From: Paralvinella palmiformis
Taxonomy: Eukaryota > Annelida > Polychaeta > Terebellida > Alvinellidae
Length of the DNA: 64,000 bases
Assembly: GCA_025642065.1 (NCBI GenBank)
Contig: JAODUP010000155.1
Location: 720,001-784,000 of the forward strand
Direction: 5' to 3'
Below, one piece after another: positions 37,001 to 50,929 of the stretch. The position numbers were made by a program, and so were the translations under genes. Position 1 is the stretch's first letter; each line of letters opens with the position of its first letter. The notes beneath the pieces were generated by a model. That model was given only the letters and a program-made list of their open reading frames with translations. It was not told the origin of the DNA and made no database searches.

Positions 37001-39550
37001 GATATCTTATCTAAGTTAGCTTGCCTCATTGTTCAAATAGGCCGATCTTCCTGGTTCTGTTTTGTCTTGATGAATTATTTGGCTTTGAGATGGTTGTAAG
37101 ACTTTTCTTGTCATTTCGTACTCTCCAACTTCAAAGATAAACATCCCTTCATGAAAGTCTTCTGCTTGGCAACACTGGGTTCTAAAAAAAACTGCTATAC
37201 TCAAGCCTTCATACACACAGAACATAATAGTCTTTAGTTTTAATCACAGAAGGCCACCGAACCACAACTGTTGGGATTTTTTTCCATGTCCTTAGACCAT
37301 TCAGCGTTTGTTGGGAAGCTTTTAAGGAATGGGAGCCACTACATGCTTCGTTATCACTTTGCAGTGGGCTGATAAGAGAAAATGACTTTTAAAATGATTG
37401 CCATCTGGCTTTGTTTTATGGATACTAATTATCCAATCTACACACATGTGGAAAAGATTGATCTGTATGTGCTAATTGATTTTATAACCGACAACATTGG
37501 TTTCACATAATGTAAAATGTGGAAATGATTATCAATGGTGACGGGAGACCACTGTTTAGTTCTGTCCCTGCACAGTGGCTTGGTATCGCGCTGTAAATAA
37601 TTATGAACTGCGTAATCACCGACTATGATAATGTCCACAACGTAATCAGTTACGATTACAGTGTATCTAGAAACTTCAATTAATCGATGTCGAGTAATTG
37701 ATTATAATTAAGATTACACCATACTACAGCTGTAACTTTAAGTCTTTTTTATCCATTACAGCAATAATTTATCCATTACAAAATAATCTGATTTGTTAAC
37801 TTCACAATTGGAATTGACATTCATGGAAGCTTTAATTGTCTAACAGCACCAAACCTATACCCAATCACTGGTCTTCCATGATGCTTATAAACAATGGGAA
37901 GGGGAATTTGTTTCCATAATTATTCTATAAATATTACTTGGATTTGTTTAAATGTTGGGTTTCAAAAGTATTCAGGGAAGCAGATATTTGTATTGCCTCT
38001 AGCATAAGTATAGCTCTAGTCTATGCATATGATGGCAGTGCTGGTGATATACACGCTTCAGCATTATACACCATTCTTTAAGTGGGGTGTATTATTTGAG
38101 GTATCACTGTACGGCACATTTGAATGGCTCGCGCTAGTTAGGGCACTTCTACATTATTATTACTATTATTATTTATATTTTATCCCTGTAATCCGGGGTT
38201 GACAGGTTTCTGACATTGGCAGTTATAACCATGATCTAACTGGACGTCAACACACTGAAAACGTAAACATGTCAAAACCAGATAATTTCCATGACAAAAA
38301 ATCTGTATGTACTATTCATTGTCCAGTTTATTAATAATTTGAACAAACTATTTGTGAATTCAGTGTCACACTGTATATACCAAACGATATCAAAATATTC
38401 GGAATCAAAAGTTAATTAAAAGAGGCTGCCATGGTGGAGTAATATTTGAGTTTGGTTAAATCTGAGCCTTTGACTGTCTTAGTCTTAAGGTGTTATCTTA
38501 TGGTGTGCAGTACTTAAAATTTCTATCTTTCTTAGCATCAGTTGCATGGTCTTTAAACATTTGAAGAACTATATAAATGTTTTTAAATTTACATAACTGG
38601 TTAACATGCATCTGATACATTTATAACACACAGTGTTGTAATATTTAGTGGATTGAAAGATATATGCCTCCTGGTGCTGTTTATTTACCCTATTGTATAT
38701 ATGTGTATACATGGAGTGCCTAAATATATAGCAAAGTGCTAGACCAAAAACTCAGAAGAAGTGCTTATTGGTCTGTGCCTAGAACTGCTAACACTGCACC
38801 CAAGTATTTGATTTGAGGTAAAAATCGGCACATTTTGTTATGTTTTCTTGTTCTCCAAAGTGGGGCTGTGAACTGATCATCAAAACAATGTACATCACTG
38901 ATATGCTTAGTGGATACTTTGCCCACGTGGCCATTTCTTCTTCAAAATAAATATACTTCTGTGAAACAGAAAAATGGACAGCTCGTTTGTTTCAGAAGGT
39001 GAAGAATGCAGTAAACCTGATTTGTTTATAGTTTCACTACATAGTCACCAAAAACAGTGTTTGGCAATAGATAAACTGTGTTTCAGGATTATAACATCAT
39101 ACTGGTAAATTGTTTTTAATGTTATCATCCTGAAATACTTGTTTTCGGTGTTTGATGTCCTTAAAGCATCTTCTTCAACTTCCTGTGTTTAGTTAATAGA
39201 TTCAGCAACCATTTAATATGGCCAGCGACCCACTATCATTATAAACCTTATAGTTATAGACTGGTGTATTTGCAACCTGCCAAATATCCCACACCCTTCA
39301 TGAATTTATTTTTAATTTATCCTCTATTGTTACTGGCAGCTTACATATGGTTGTCTGGTTTGTATTGGTATCTTTATCAAGTTTCACTGAATTCACAAAC
39401 ATAAAAAATATAAACATTACTTAGATGGTAGCTATTGATTATTTTGTTCTCATCAGCTGGTAACTGTTTTTTACATAAACTTTATGTAAAAAATAAAGTA
39501 CGTTATGATAAAGAATTTTATTTAGAATTAGGTTAATGGTTTGTGTAAGA
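34061..39550. other. AT-rich region upstream of the deubiquitinase gene
   Basis: No coding exon, LINE or long microsatellite seen. It may hold the promoter and non-coding first exon of the USP38-like gene, since the coding start is preceded by an acceptor at 39760. The open frames at 36385-36594 and 37016-37638 have no domain. Confidence 0.5.
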
Positions 39551-39554
39551 CATG

Positions 39555-39662
39555 GCTGAACTAGGTCTGTTTCCTCTTTCACTTCATTTACCATTGAATT
39601 TGAAGGTCACTCGGTCCATTTAACCAAATATGTGCACAACGGTGGCTGTAAAGCAACAACGT
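39555..39662 (+). mobile_element. SINE family A, 3' body fragment
   Basis: TTTCCTCTTTCACTTCATTT, then GTCACTCGGTCCATTTAACC and TGTGCACAACGGTGGCTGTA; the head is missing. It lies just before the acceptor of the first coding exon of the USP38-like gene. Confidence 0.75.
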
Positions 39663-39760
39663 TTACATTTTACGATTGGTTTGGACTATGTCGATTTCCA
39701 TTAAAACTGTTAACATGTCCATCTCATAAAATGTTTATAATGTTTTTGTTGACATTTCAG

Positions 39761-41345
39761 ATTACCCAATAATTATTATGGATCAGATTCTGGAGGGCAC
39801 CCTGCGCTCGGACAAGCCAAACCACTTAAAACGACAGCTTTGTCACAAGGTGGAAGAGTTGGGCTGTTCTAACCAGAAACCTACAACCGTCCATGGCGTA
39901 CTGGATGTTGTTCTTCGGTTATCGTTGGAAATTCCCGACCCCTACATTGTCGAAGCCTGTAAGAAAATATATCTGGTGTGGGGAAAGCATAACCGTGCCA
40001 TTTTGGAGGAGTTTTTCACTCCTATCCGGTTGCAAACTCTGCTTGATGCACGGGTGACCAACCAGAAGCAAGCCATCTGGTTCATTCATGAGACGATGCT
40101 GACGATTCGTTCGGACGAGCCCCCGTTTCTTCGACTCTGTAAGATTATCCAGTTGGAGTCGGTCACCTACCTGACGCGATATCCCGCTTACGAAACTGTG
40201 ACGGGCCTGTGTCGGTTCATGACAGACTTCCGCGATTGCATCCCGAGAGATGGAAGATTGATTGCCTTCTGCAATTCGTTGATTACTGCTGCCGGAACAT
40301 TTGAGGCGCCAAAGATACCAGAATTAATGAAGCAGTATATTATGGATGTAACCTACGTAGTTGGTGGTTTGCTGAGTTACATCTGGAAGAAGTCAGACGT
40401 GTCGGTGACAGTGAAGAGTCTACATCAGATATTCTCACTCATATCCCATTTGCACGAAAACCGTGTACCCTCCCTTGCATTAGCTGGCACTGTGCCACAC
40501 ATCCCCACCAATATCATGGATAGTGTGGTTAAACAAACCGTCTCCGATATCAACATACCTGACGTGAACATCAAGGCTGCCCTTGCCAGGATGTTGGATT
40601 GGCTCACGTGGCCAGCTGCTAAACATCTTGACTCCTGGATTATCGCCTTCTTCAAGGGCCTTGCCTCGGTTCACAAGTACACCATTCTAATGGAGGTTGT
40701 AGAAACCAAAATAGAGCATGTAAGTTCGTTAAATAACTGCTCGCATACCTAAAGCGGATCAAGTTTTCGCTTGCTCTTCCCTTATTCTCTATATGACAAG
40801 ACCCACTGATATTAGCTTGATTGTTTTTGTTGAAATTTCATTTCTCAGATTAAACCAATTGTATACGATATCAAGGTGATGTGGAACAACTTAGACACAG
40901 TATTTTCCGTTTTGTAGGTATATGAAAAGTTGCATTTCATTCCTGTGAGGGAAAGTGCATTTATGGTGTTAGCACATATGCTGCTTAGCTACCAGCATTC
41001 TCCAGAGCCCTTCCATAAGGTAAGTTAAGATAAGCTAGACTGGTTTGAAGAACACTGCCATAAAAACTATCTCCCATTTATAGCATTTATTTGTAGAGTT
41101 ATTACGTCTACTTAGTGTTAAGGTTTTTAATTTGTAAGTCAGCTATTCTATAACTCATTTTTTACATGTAAAGTTTCAATATGCAGATAGTACAGAGCGT
41201 TCCTAGAACTATTATGGCATGGAGATCTGAGCTGTCTGAAGCAAGCTACAGTTTAATGTGTAAGTTCTCGCATCTTCTACATACGCTGATGGCGCATCAT
41301 CTTGGATTTCCTGACCTCTACGAACCTGTCTTGAATGCAATAAAG
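39761..41345 (+). CDS. USP38: USP38-like exons 1-3, N-terminal helical region
   Basis: An acceptor (GACATTTCAG) at 39760 leaves 17 nt of 5' UTR before the ATG at 39778, so at least one non-coding exon lies upstream. The 942-nt exon encodes the helical-repeat region (for example LARMLDWLTWPAAKHLDSWI, then FFKGLASVHKYTIL); its donor is GTAAGT after KIEH. Exon 2 (40918-41019) gives VYEKLHFIPVRESAF and MLLSYQHSPEPFHK; exon 3 (41187-41345) ends HHLGFPDLYEPVLNAIK. These match the order in vertebrate USP38. No start other than 39778 is in frame nearby. Confidence 0.93.
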
Positions 41346-44300
41346 GTATGTCTTAAGGAGTTTGTATTCCAGCTTAAAATGTTGGGAAGGTTTTAATACG
41401 TATAGTGAAAAGTTCTCTAGGTATAATATTCATTTATTGAGCTAATCTTTTCTCATTTAGGATCTGCCATGCCCAAGTTCTGAGCAGATCAAAGAAAGCT
41501 TGGAGAAACACAACTGGAAATCCAGCCAGAGACACGACAGGATTCTTTCAGTCAGCAGCACGTTCAGCAGGAGATCCGAAACGGGCAAAACGGGGCTCAT
41601 TAATCTGGGCAACACGTGTTACATGAATAGTGTCCTGCAAGCTCTCTACATGTGTGACAGGTAATAATATTCAGAAGGATGCAGCGAGCTAGTTACACAC
41701 ACTGTGAACTGCATGAGTGTATTGGCTTCAAGCTAATTGTCTGATTGTGAAGGTCTTTGTTTTAACCTGTTGTGTCTAAATTGTGGGAGGAGTGAATGCA
41801 TGAGAGTGCATAAGAGAACAATACGACACACATTCATGATGCCATTCCCTTAGGGGCTACTGGTAGCTACATTCCTTGTGTTATGTAATTGCAGTGTGAT
41901 AATGTTGATGCAAAGCAAGTCGGTATACTTTAAGTAACTGAACCTGTAGGTGCAGACGGGGATTGGTACTCCCATTAAGGCATTTGATGATGCTGACTGG
42001 GTCATACCTGTATTCCTGATAAGAAATCTAATCAAGATATTTTGCATTTAATCAATTACTTGATGCAGGTAATAGACGGGTGACAAGCATAATTTCAGTG
42101 TTTCCCCAGGGTAAAAAGGAGCTTGAGTTGGTACAGGCCAGCACCAAAGCTGGTCTAGGGGGCCGGGGACATGCCTCCCAGGCGTGTTATTATATATTAT
42201 TTAAAAATGGCTTATTCTTAAGTATATATTAATCTTTCACCTTGAATATTATACAGGGGGAAGAAGTATGCTAAAAGTACAAATTAGAATAAAACTTAGT
42301 TATTGAACACTATAAGTCAGTAATCTTTGTTCAGGCAAAACTGCCACAAATGTCGGATCCTTCCTTGCTGCATCTGATTTGACAGTTCGGGTTCCTTTGG
42401 TAAAACTTGTGAACAAGGTCACCATAGTTAACCTCCCTTGGTGCAGTAATAAACCCTGATATGTGGATGCAAGATGGTCCTTTTGGAGATGATTCCTCAG
42501 TGGGGTGCTCACCTGAACCACAAACTAAACATGTCACTCCTAACTTTTGTATACCATGTGGGAGGCAACCATCATAATTATGATGAATCACCTGGTTTTG
42601 GCAAGAATTTTATAAAGATAAGCTATAAACTCCAGATAGAATGTGGACAAGGAAGCCTTTGGCTTATAGGGACCATAATCTACCTTTAACAGATAGATGT
42701 CAATTTAATTTTTAAATTTATTTACACAGCTATCTCATTATTATTCAGATAATAATAAGATAATTTGTTCCAATCATTCATCCTGATCTGTGAGAATGAC
42801 TACTTCTCATATCCATGCACTGTTCCTTGACTAATGGTGCACTATACTCTCTAGATTTGCAGCAATCCTTAAGTCCAAGTTTGAAGAAACTACTTGTCTT
42901 CACAACCATTTCATGTTTCAAACAGTTTGAAACCTACTATTTTTTATGGTGGAGAACAATTGCTCCACTTCTGCAGTGCTCATTGGCATGGTTAATGCAG
43001 TGGCAGCTAGCTTGCTAAGGTGATGATACAGCATTCTGGTGTCTTCTTGTTGCAGATAATGCAAAATATCTTCTATGGCCTTGTCCTGTCAATAAAATAG
43101 AAGAGGTTGATTAATCACCATTTTATATCATGCCAGAGATATGGTTTCGTACGTAAGACAAAAGATAACAATAGAACTGATTTACCCATTGATGGACTGC
43201 TGTCATATTGATACACATGATGATTTGTAAGTTTATTGGTTCTATGAATATGAAAGAAAAATGTGTTGAAACACTGCTGCATATATTACTGCTCTTATAA
43301 GTCAAATAAACAGGCATTTCAGATTAACTCGCGCTGATTTCCAAGCTAGTCGCACAGACGGCAATCATCCACGTCTTCTTTGTGACACCATCGTTTTAAC
43401 TCCAGCCTGAAATGACCCTGATTGGCCAGCAGTCGGATGACAAGCAGCCAATTAAATTAGCACAAAGTTTAAGTTAACATAAACAAGGTTACATGTTGGC
43501 CCTCGATCAACAAACGTGGGCATTAGATGGAGATCAAAGTACGGAAGTTGGAAGGTGGCCGAGTTATAGAAGAAAAATATAATTTAAAACATAGCAATAA
43601 TTTAACACCGAAAAAGTATTCCATTTACAGAGGTCGTCAAGTTACAGAGGGGGGTCGGAGTTAGGGGTTTGACTACATTCTAATTATCCTATTTATTATA
43701 TAGACCTTACCTGGCTATAGTCACACCACACATAATCATTACTAAAGATATATTTAAACAATTCCATTGATATTGTCAGTTATCTCTATAAATACCTGTG
43801 CATTCATCGCAAATGCATTATTTGCTCTATGGCGAATATTGATCTCAGAAATATTAAAACAAATTAATGTCATACATTGGCATCAAAGTCTCTTGTACAT
43901 TTTTATTTCAAGAACGTACCAGAGAGTGGGCCTGGTTCTTACAAAGCAACATGTAAACACTAGCATGCTTATATCAGTATTATACATGTAACTGAGCTAA
44001 TATTGATGAAGAATGACATTCATGTTTGTGTTAATTACATTGTAATCATGGTTACTTTACAGTGTAATAGTAATCAATTACATTCAGAATGAATGTAATC
44101 ATAGTATTCTCAAGTAATCAATTACTTTGGTCCTGTAATCAGCCCAACCCTGCTGTGAACCCATACTCTGTGTCAAATGTTGATGAAAGATATATTAGTT
44201 TCATGCTTCATTAACTTTTGTTTTTTGTTTGGACGTCATGGTATTGATTGACCTGTTCCCGCTCTATACGCAGAGCTTCGTGTGTACAGTGTGAAATTCA

Positions 44301-44958
44301 GTTTTAACTAAACAATAACAAGTAGAACTGTGAAGAATTCATTCAAAGTGAGCTTAATATGTCACAGGCAAAGTACAATTATATACTACAGAAAATCCTC
44401 TTCCCAAACAGGTCACCATTACACGTTATAGTAAGTCAAAACTCTGTGAGATGTCGACAAATATTATCTGAATGGACAGCTGATACCTGATGTCATTCGT
44501 GTCATCCAATAATGTTAATTGTGCTTCATAGAAGACTAAAATACATCGCCGCTAAATGCACAATCTTGCAGAAATGTATGTGATTTTGCTACATCATTTT
44601 GTCTCGCTTGCTGGTGATGAAACAATATTTTGCTTCACCGAAATTGCAACGAAGCAATGATTTTGGCATATTTGTGGTGAGGAAGTGTTGAAAATCTGTG
44701 CGGCTGCATTTCTTATATATAACAAGGGAACCCTGCATTTGATTACAATTGTGCCAATGAATTATTTAAATGATTCCATGGGAAAGTCCAAAACTCGACT
44801 ATGGGAATATATGGACTATAGTGGGGTTAATGAGTACAGTGGCCAGATTTGGCAGAATATTTTAATCTTACGCCTACCTCCTTTGTGTTGGACCAATAGA
44901 TTTTAAAAAGTAGGAGCTTGATGATCCTAGCTAATTCCAGTCTAAATTCTAATGCTGC

Positions 44959-45009
<51 letters not shown>

Positions 45010-47977
45010 GGGGGGAGATGAATTTAAATATGAACTTTTCACATCTACTGTGATTACATCCAAATTATGATATGGTGATATTCTGTAAAAACCCAGATAT
45101 AATTTTATTATGACTGGGTACATCCATATATATGTGTAACAGGCTCACCTTTGTAAAAAAAGTAGGACTGAAAATATAGAAAAGGTAGGAGAAAATACAA
45201 GGATAAAGTAGGACTGAAACAATGCATTTAACAATATTATTCATGTTCATGAAGGATAAATGAAAGTCTGCAATAAAAAAAGTGATAGTATTGAGAATAT
45301 ACATAAACATTTTATATGGTGCTCAGCGTGTACCTGTATATAATATTTGTTATCTAAAATAACATGAATCTTAGGCAATGGTCACATTAAACAGTTACTG
45401 TACTTCATCAATAGAACAGCTACTCTTCAATAAGAGCCTACTTCTAATGAATGCATACTCAGCAGGTGTAGTGAGTTTTATTAACACTTACCTCTAAGAG
45501 GTGATTGCTTGTCATCAGTAAGCTCCATAGCGAAGGAATGATGTTCACTGTTGAATTTACCCGTTCACAGGAATTCTCGTCATTTCAAAATTACATGCAG
45601 TTAAAGCTAAAGAAAAAAGCATAAAATAATAGAAATTTTTTGGGAAAAGTAGAGAAAAAAGTAGAAAAGGTAGGATCACTGGTGGAGCAGTAAATAAATA
45701 ATTTTAATTACTTTCATTTCATTGTGAAAGAGGTTAGAAGTAAATTTCTATCAGGAATTTAATCAAACTTCGCACGCACATATCTTGAAACCACACTGTT
45801 TCATTTATAAAGAGTATCCACACTAAAACAAATTTGCTAAGATGATTAATGTGGCTATGCTCACTTTGTGGTGGGTGACCTGTAATGTGGTGTGTGTGTG
45901 AGAATAACTTACTTTATTTGCTTGTAGTTTTCGTCAAGAGGTTTTAGCGAGTCAACTCTCCAAAGATCAGCCACTGCTCGCCGAGTTAAGACGCGTCTTT
46001 GCTTTCTTGTCTGCAACCCAGGTATGTATGTTTTATTTTCATCATAGATTTTTAATCACATGAATATATTTATATATTCCACTGGATGATGATACATTTA
46101 CCAGTTAACCAATTAAGAGAATGTTTGCTTTGAGCAAATATCAGTGTAGCAGATCGCTTTAACTGAAAAAATTATATCCTGTTGATCAACTAACATTTCC
46201 AGTTACTAAACTGAATTGTACTCTGTCTTTTTTCTACCAAAATACATCATCAGCGAGCTGCTTATGCCCCCTCAGCATTTCTCACAGCTTCCAGACCTCC
46301 ATGGTTTACTGCAGGTTTACAACAAGACTGTTCAGAATTCATGCGTTACTTATATGATCAGATGCATGAGGAAGAGTTAGCCAAGCTGAAATCTGAAGCA
46401 GCAATAGCCACTTCTTCTGGTTTGAGTAGACAGCATACTGAGATGGCTGAAAATCAGTATTCCTCTCTAATCAGTCAGATGTTCATGGGCAAAATTATGA
46501 CTATGTTTAAGTGCCTTTCGTGCCATCATGAATCGAAGCACGTGGAATCGTTCACCGACCTGTCGCTTGCCTTTCCGGAAGATCTTACCAATGGATCGGC
46601 ATTGAAGGCCAAGAATATTTGCTCGGATAATCAAAGGGCAGCATTAGTGGGTGGGGCCGCCTGTGATAAATTGGCCAATCACATGACGGGTCAAGGAAAA
46701 GATGGTCCACTGAAAAACGTCGTCACTTTAGAAGATTTGTTAAAACATTATCTGAGACCGGAAAAGTTGAAGGGTGACAATAAATACTACTGTGATGTTT
46801 GTAGGCATCTGCAGGATGGAATAAGATTCATCCACATCATATCGCCGCCAGAGTACCTTAACCTGACCTTGCTTCGCTTTGCATACAATGTCAAAGCAAA
46901 GGCTAGGTCGAAAATATTTACAGACGTCACGTATCCAAAATCACTTCACATCCCAGTCGATGGCGACGAGGTTGGGAATACAGCCGAGCCGAGCAATGAT
47001 TTCATCGATAGGATTAAAAAGTCCAAGACAAATGTACCAGCAACAAAAAGTGAATCACATGCAACATACGCTCTCTGTGCTGTAATAGTCCATTCTGGTC
47101 TCTCCTCTGACAGTGGTCACTATTACTGTTATGCCAGACACAGTTCCACCAATGGACTGGACTTGATGAACGCAGACACGAAACAGGAAAGACGTCGTGC
47201 TGAGCATCACAAAAAGATGGAATGCAGTCAAGACCTCCTTCCAGATCAGTGGTACTTGTTCAACGACAGCCGCGTGACATACTCGCGCTATGAATCGTTT
47301 TGCAACATTACGAAAACATTTGGCAAAGACACTCCTTATGTGCTATTCTATAAGAGAATACATCCTCCAGTAGTCGGTAAGAGTACATTAAAGCCGGCAG
47401 GAGATGTACCATTCCCCCTAGACCTAAGGGCAGCTGTCGATCAAGATAACAGATTATTTTTACAGGTGAGTCAGTGATTGGGTGACTGAGTGAGGTTATT
47501 ATCCCCCCTCCCAAGAGGTTTGCGATGTAGAAAACTAATCACCGCTCTATCAGAGTGAGCATTATTTTTAGACGTAATTTAATCTAATTTCATACGTGTT
47601 GATGAAATCATGCCGTGTGATTTGTTTTCTATATTCAACTTACTGAAATGGATTAATTAATGATTATCTTCTATTGCTTCAGTATCCTAGTAAGATTATA
47701 TTCTGTCCGCATCTGGTGCAGAATTTTATATTTTCTTATTCAATGTTCATTGTCCGTTGTTTACTTTTCACCATTTCATGGTAATTTCATTAATGTGCTT
47801 GTTAACAACTTTCAGGAGCAAGAATTGGCTGAGAGATCCAAACACCTTCAGGCGTCTACCCAGAGTAATACCTCATTCTATAAAAACTGGAAGGATCCAG
47901 ATGACAAAGGACCTCCGGGTAGCTGTGGCGGGGGTGGAGGAGGGGGTGGGTTCAGCACAAACAGACTTGTGTTCTAA
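39778..47977 (+). CDS. USP38: ubiquitin carboxyl-terminal hydrolase 38-like
   Basis: Coding exons 39778-40719, 40918-41019, 41187-41345, 41461-41660, 45928-46021, 46254-47465 and 47816-47977 join in phase to 956 codons plus TAA. The product is a cysteine protease of the USP (C19) family that removes ubiquitin from proteins. The Cys box LINLGNTCYMNSVLQAL puts the nucleophile at residue 454, the His box HSGLSSDSGHYYCYARH gives His788, and WYLFNDSRV gives Asp837; CLSC (586-589) and CDVC (679-682) form the zinc site. The long N-terminal helical region and the Gly-rich end GGGGFSTNRLVF are specific to the USP38/USP35 pair; I call it USP38-like, and one invertebrate gene may represent both. Vertebrate USP38 is about 1040 residues; the shortfall lies mainly in the insert between the two CxxC pairs and in the region before and after the His box. 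In vertebrates it acts on DNA damage and signalling proteins; here that is inference. Confidence 0.96.
41461..47465 (+). CDS. USP38: USP38-like exons 4-6, USP catalytic core
   Basis: Exon 4 (41461-41660) carries the Cys box and ends in phase 2; exon 5 (45928-46021) begins with the one base that completes it and reads FRQEVLASQL; exon 6 (46254-47465) is 1212 nt and holds the QQDCSEFMRYL box, the FTDLSLAFP motif, both CxxC pairs, the His box and the FNDSRV box. Nothing in the active site is missing. The 4.27-kb intron after the Cys box is the longest of the gene. Confidence 0.95.
41661..45927 (+). other. long USP38-like intron with transposon ends
   Basis: Contains CAGTGTTTCCCCAGG at 42098, like the start of a hAT terminal repeat, and GTAATCAGCCCAACCCTG at 44136-44153, like the end of another. 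The partners of both were not found. (AT)n then (GA)n lies at 44961-45012. No exon is needed here by phase. Confidence 0.5.
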
Positions 47978-48618
47978 ACGTTTCTGTTGAACTTAAATTA
48001 CTGTTAACTCTGCTAACCAGGTTGTTTAAGAGCTGGTTGAACAAGAGCCTAGATTATCCATCCTTTAACGCATATTTGAAGCTATACCGGGGAGACACTG
48101 TATACTATTAATCTAGTTAAAAAAAGAGTTTAATCATCTTTTTGTTATCGTGTTGTCTGTTAAATGTCACATTTCATTGTAAAATCAACATAACTACCAT
48201 AAAATATGTAATTTTGTACATATTCAGGTACTAATGAATGTGGTACTTTGTTGCTTGTAATTTATTACTTTCTGTTATGGCAAACAACAAAGCATTATTC
48301 TAATGTAATATTAAAACTTGCCATTTTCAGACATTTCAGTTACAACGTTTATATCTTGTTTTATTACGTAAAGGAAGAACGAACTCACACAAACTTAGAT
48401 GTACCTATGTTCCAATGATAATCTGTTGTGGACATGCCTTGTTAAATGCCACTCTTCAGCGTGGTTGAATTGGATTGTACACGCGCTGTATTACTTATTT
48501 TTTGTCATGCCAGTGCTAATCTCCGACTGTGTATGCAGTTCTCAAATGTGTATTGCTGTCATCTTGTTTGAACACTTCTATTGAATTTCTCCTTAAGTTT
48601 TACCATTCCCCAAATAAA
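47816..48618 (+). CDS. USP38: USP38-like last exon, Gly-rich tail and 3' UTR
   Basis: GAG at 47816 follows TTTCAG; the exon encodes EQELAERSKHLQAS, then DPDDKGPPGSCG, a run of Gly and FSTNRLVF, with TAA at 47975-47977. The first canonical poly(A) signal AATAAA is at 48613-48618; others follow near 48826 and 49106, so longer 3' ends are possible. Confidence 0.9.
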
Positions 48619-48619
48619 T

Positions 48620-50040
48620 TTTCAAAGAGTAGATGCATGATATTTGTTGCTTTTGGAAACCATACATAAAAGCTGTTTATAAATGGAGGCTGACATACAT
48701 AAAACAGCTGTTCTGTGCGTATGCATAACTGAAATGATAATATTGTTCAATTATAGTTAATGAACTTTGTTTTATGAAATGCAAAGTGGAGTATTTTTTC
48801 CTCGAATCTAATAATACCAGTAAATAAAAAAGGGCCTGTGATGATGTTTAGAATGCTACTGGTTTCATGTAATCTGTATTATTATAATTTGCTCATTATA
48901 TTTTGTCTGTGATTTACATTTATAAATGGACTATTTTACATTAAAGAATTGGAATTTGGTAATATTATTTGTTTGCCTTTGTTTATCACTTTACGGTTTT
49001 AATTTTCTATTTTGATAAAATTTCTGAAATATGGACTTCAGCGTTGTGGTTTACCTTCTCTGATATTGAAGGTATAGCATGATTAATTGTATTGCATAAA
49101 CATTGAAATAAATTATGTGATGCAGATTAGCCTTTTTAAATTTGTATATAATTCATTTCAGATCAAATTTGCACATGTGTTCAGTTATGCTGTGTGTAAG
49201 GGGGGAGGGGGGGGAGCTGGATAGTTATAATCTGGAAAGTTATATATAAAGAAATGTTTGGGTGGGTGGTGGAATTAGTATGGGGTGTTGAAGACCCTTT
49301 GAGGAAGTACTGTATAAATTATATGAATAAGTTATATATATATATATATATATAGTCCTCATAACAAGCAAGTTTGAAAATAAAGGAACTTTTAAAGGAC
49401 TTGTTTCAGCAAAATACAGGAATGATGTGCATACCAATAATCTGTTTCAATGATTTTATTAACTAGTACATTTACCTGTGCATAAGTAGAAAAGAACACA
49501 TAATCATTTTATTTTAACCTGAACCCATATACAATACAAACAATTAATAAATATGTGTAATTTGATTAAATTATAAAACTTGGACTAGAGTATTTCATTA
49601 TATTGTACTATGTGTAGCTAGAAAAAGTAAGTACTAATTTGCCAGATAAAATACGGTATACCAAAGAATACAATTACACTGTTAATCTATGCATAATAGA
49701 CTATAGACGTATTACAATTATCAAATGGGGCAAAGTGAATCAATATACCGGTAATAAGAAAAAAGATAAACTATTATAATTTATTCTTGACTTATTATAA
49801 TTATTTACGACATTTTACAATCCTAACTATCTACTTTCAGATGCGGAATTCCAGCAAAAACAATAGCACACATACATAGCATTTATATAATTGAAAAAAT
49901 AGTTCAGTATCAATACTCCTGGTAATATAATGGGCTAAAACATCAACACATCAAATCGACATCAATAAAAATGCATTTTATCAAAATGCATCCTGCCTAT
50001 TTTTAGTTGTTTAAGTTGAAAACAGATGGGCCTATGTATG
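48620..50040. other. AT-rich intergenic
   Basis: No gene seen. A G-rich run is at 49200-49215 and a short (TA)n at 49335-49354. Confidence 0.6.
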
Positions 50041-50929
50041 TAGGAATTACAGGAAGAAACAATGAAAACATTTAAATATGAATTTTTTTTCTATATTTGA
50101 ATAGCCATTTAAAACCCTCAATTTATTTGTATTTCCAGGAATCATGTAACTTTTTCGTATCTTTTCTTGTGGCTTGCATTTTGCTCTTTGTTTTTTCGGT
50201 GAGGCCTGGAACCACAGAAGCTTCATAAAGTCCTTAGAGTTTTCTTCTGCAAACAAATTCCCAGCATAATTCAAACCTTCTTCACGTTTATTGTCCTTTT
50301 ATTTCGGTATCTTTCCTATTTCCTGAACTTTCTTCTTTACTAGGTTAGCTTCTTCCTGTATCTCTAATTCATGCTTGGTGCTTTTATCCTGAAGTGATCT
50401 TAGCTGTTGTGTTGCTAACTTTTCCTTGTTCAAGCACTCTTTGTATTTCTTTGCAAAGCCTTTGTGATATGTGGTTTGACAGCCTCCGTTGTTGGCCTCG
50501 TTCCATCTATACGATCTATGCTAAGACTAAGAGCAGCTCTTTCTACAGTCACAGTTTTCTTGTTCATTGAAAAGATTCACTCCACTCCTGCATTTCCGTG
50601 TGAATGTCTCAGACTCTTTTTGACCACTTTGGTCAATGCCTTGTACTTCAGTTCATCTTAATTATTCTTCACGACCAAGACCTTTGACCAGTAGTAGTCA
50701 ATCAGCTAATAAGTTATTTCAGTATCCTCTTCTGTACCACCACTGACAATATACCAGGTGTTTGGAATCTTTTCAGACATGTATAGTTTCAATTCATCTC
50801 CGAGATTGGATAATTTAGCAGTAGGGATAGGGTAGACAACAGACATGGGGTGAATTCAATTCCGGAATTGGAATTGATTATTCAAAAAAATGGAATTGGA
50901 ATTGAGAAATTTACTATTTTTACAGCGTT

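Noticed and set aside
40851..40917. Possible extra USP38-like exon after CATTTCTCAG (IKPIVYDIKVMWNN)
   Set aside because: The frame meets TAG directly before the exon at 40918, and KIEH joined to VYEKLHF reproduces the order known for USP38, so the segment is intronic.
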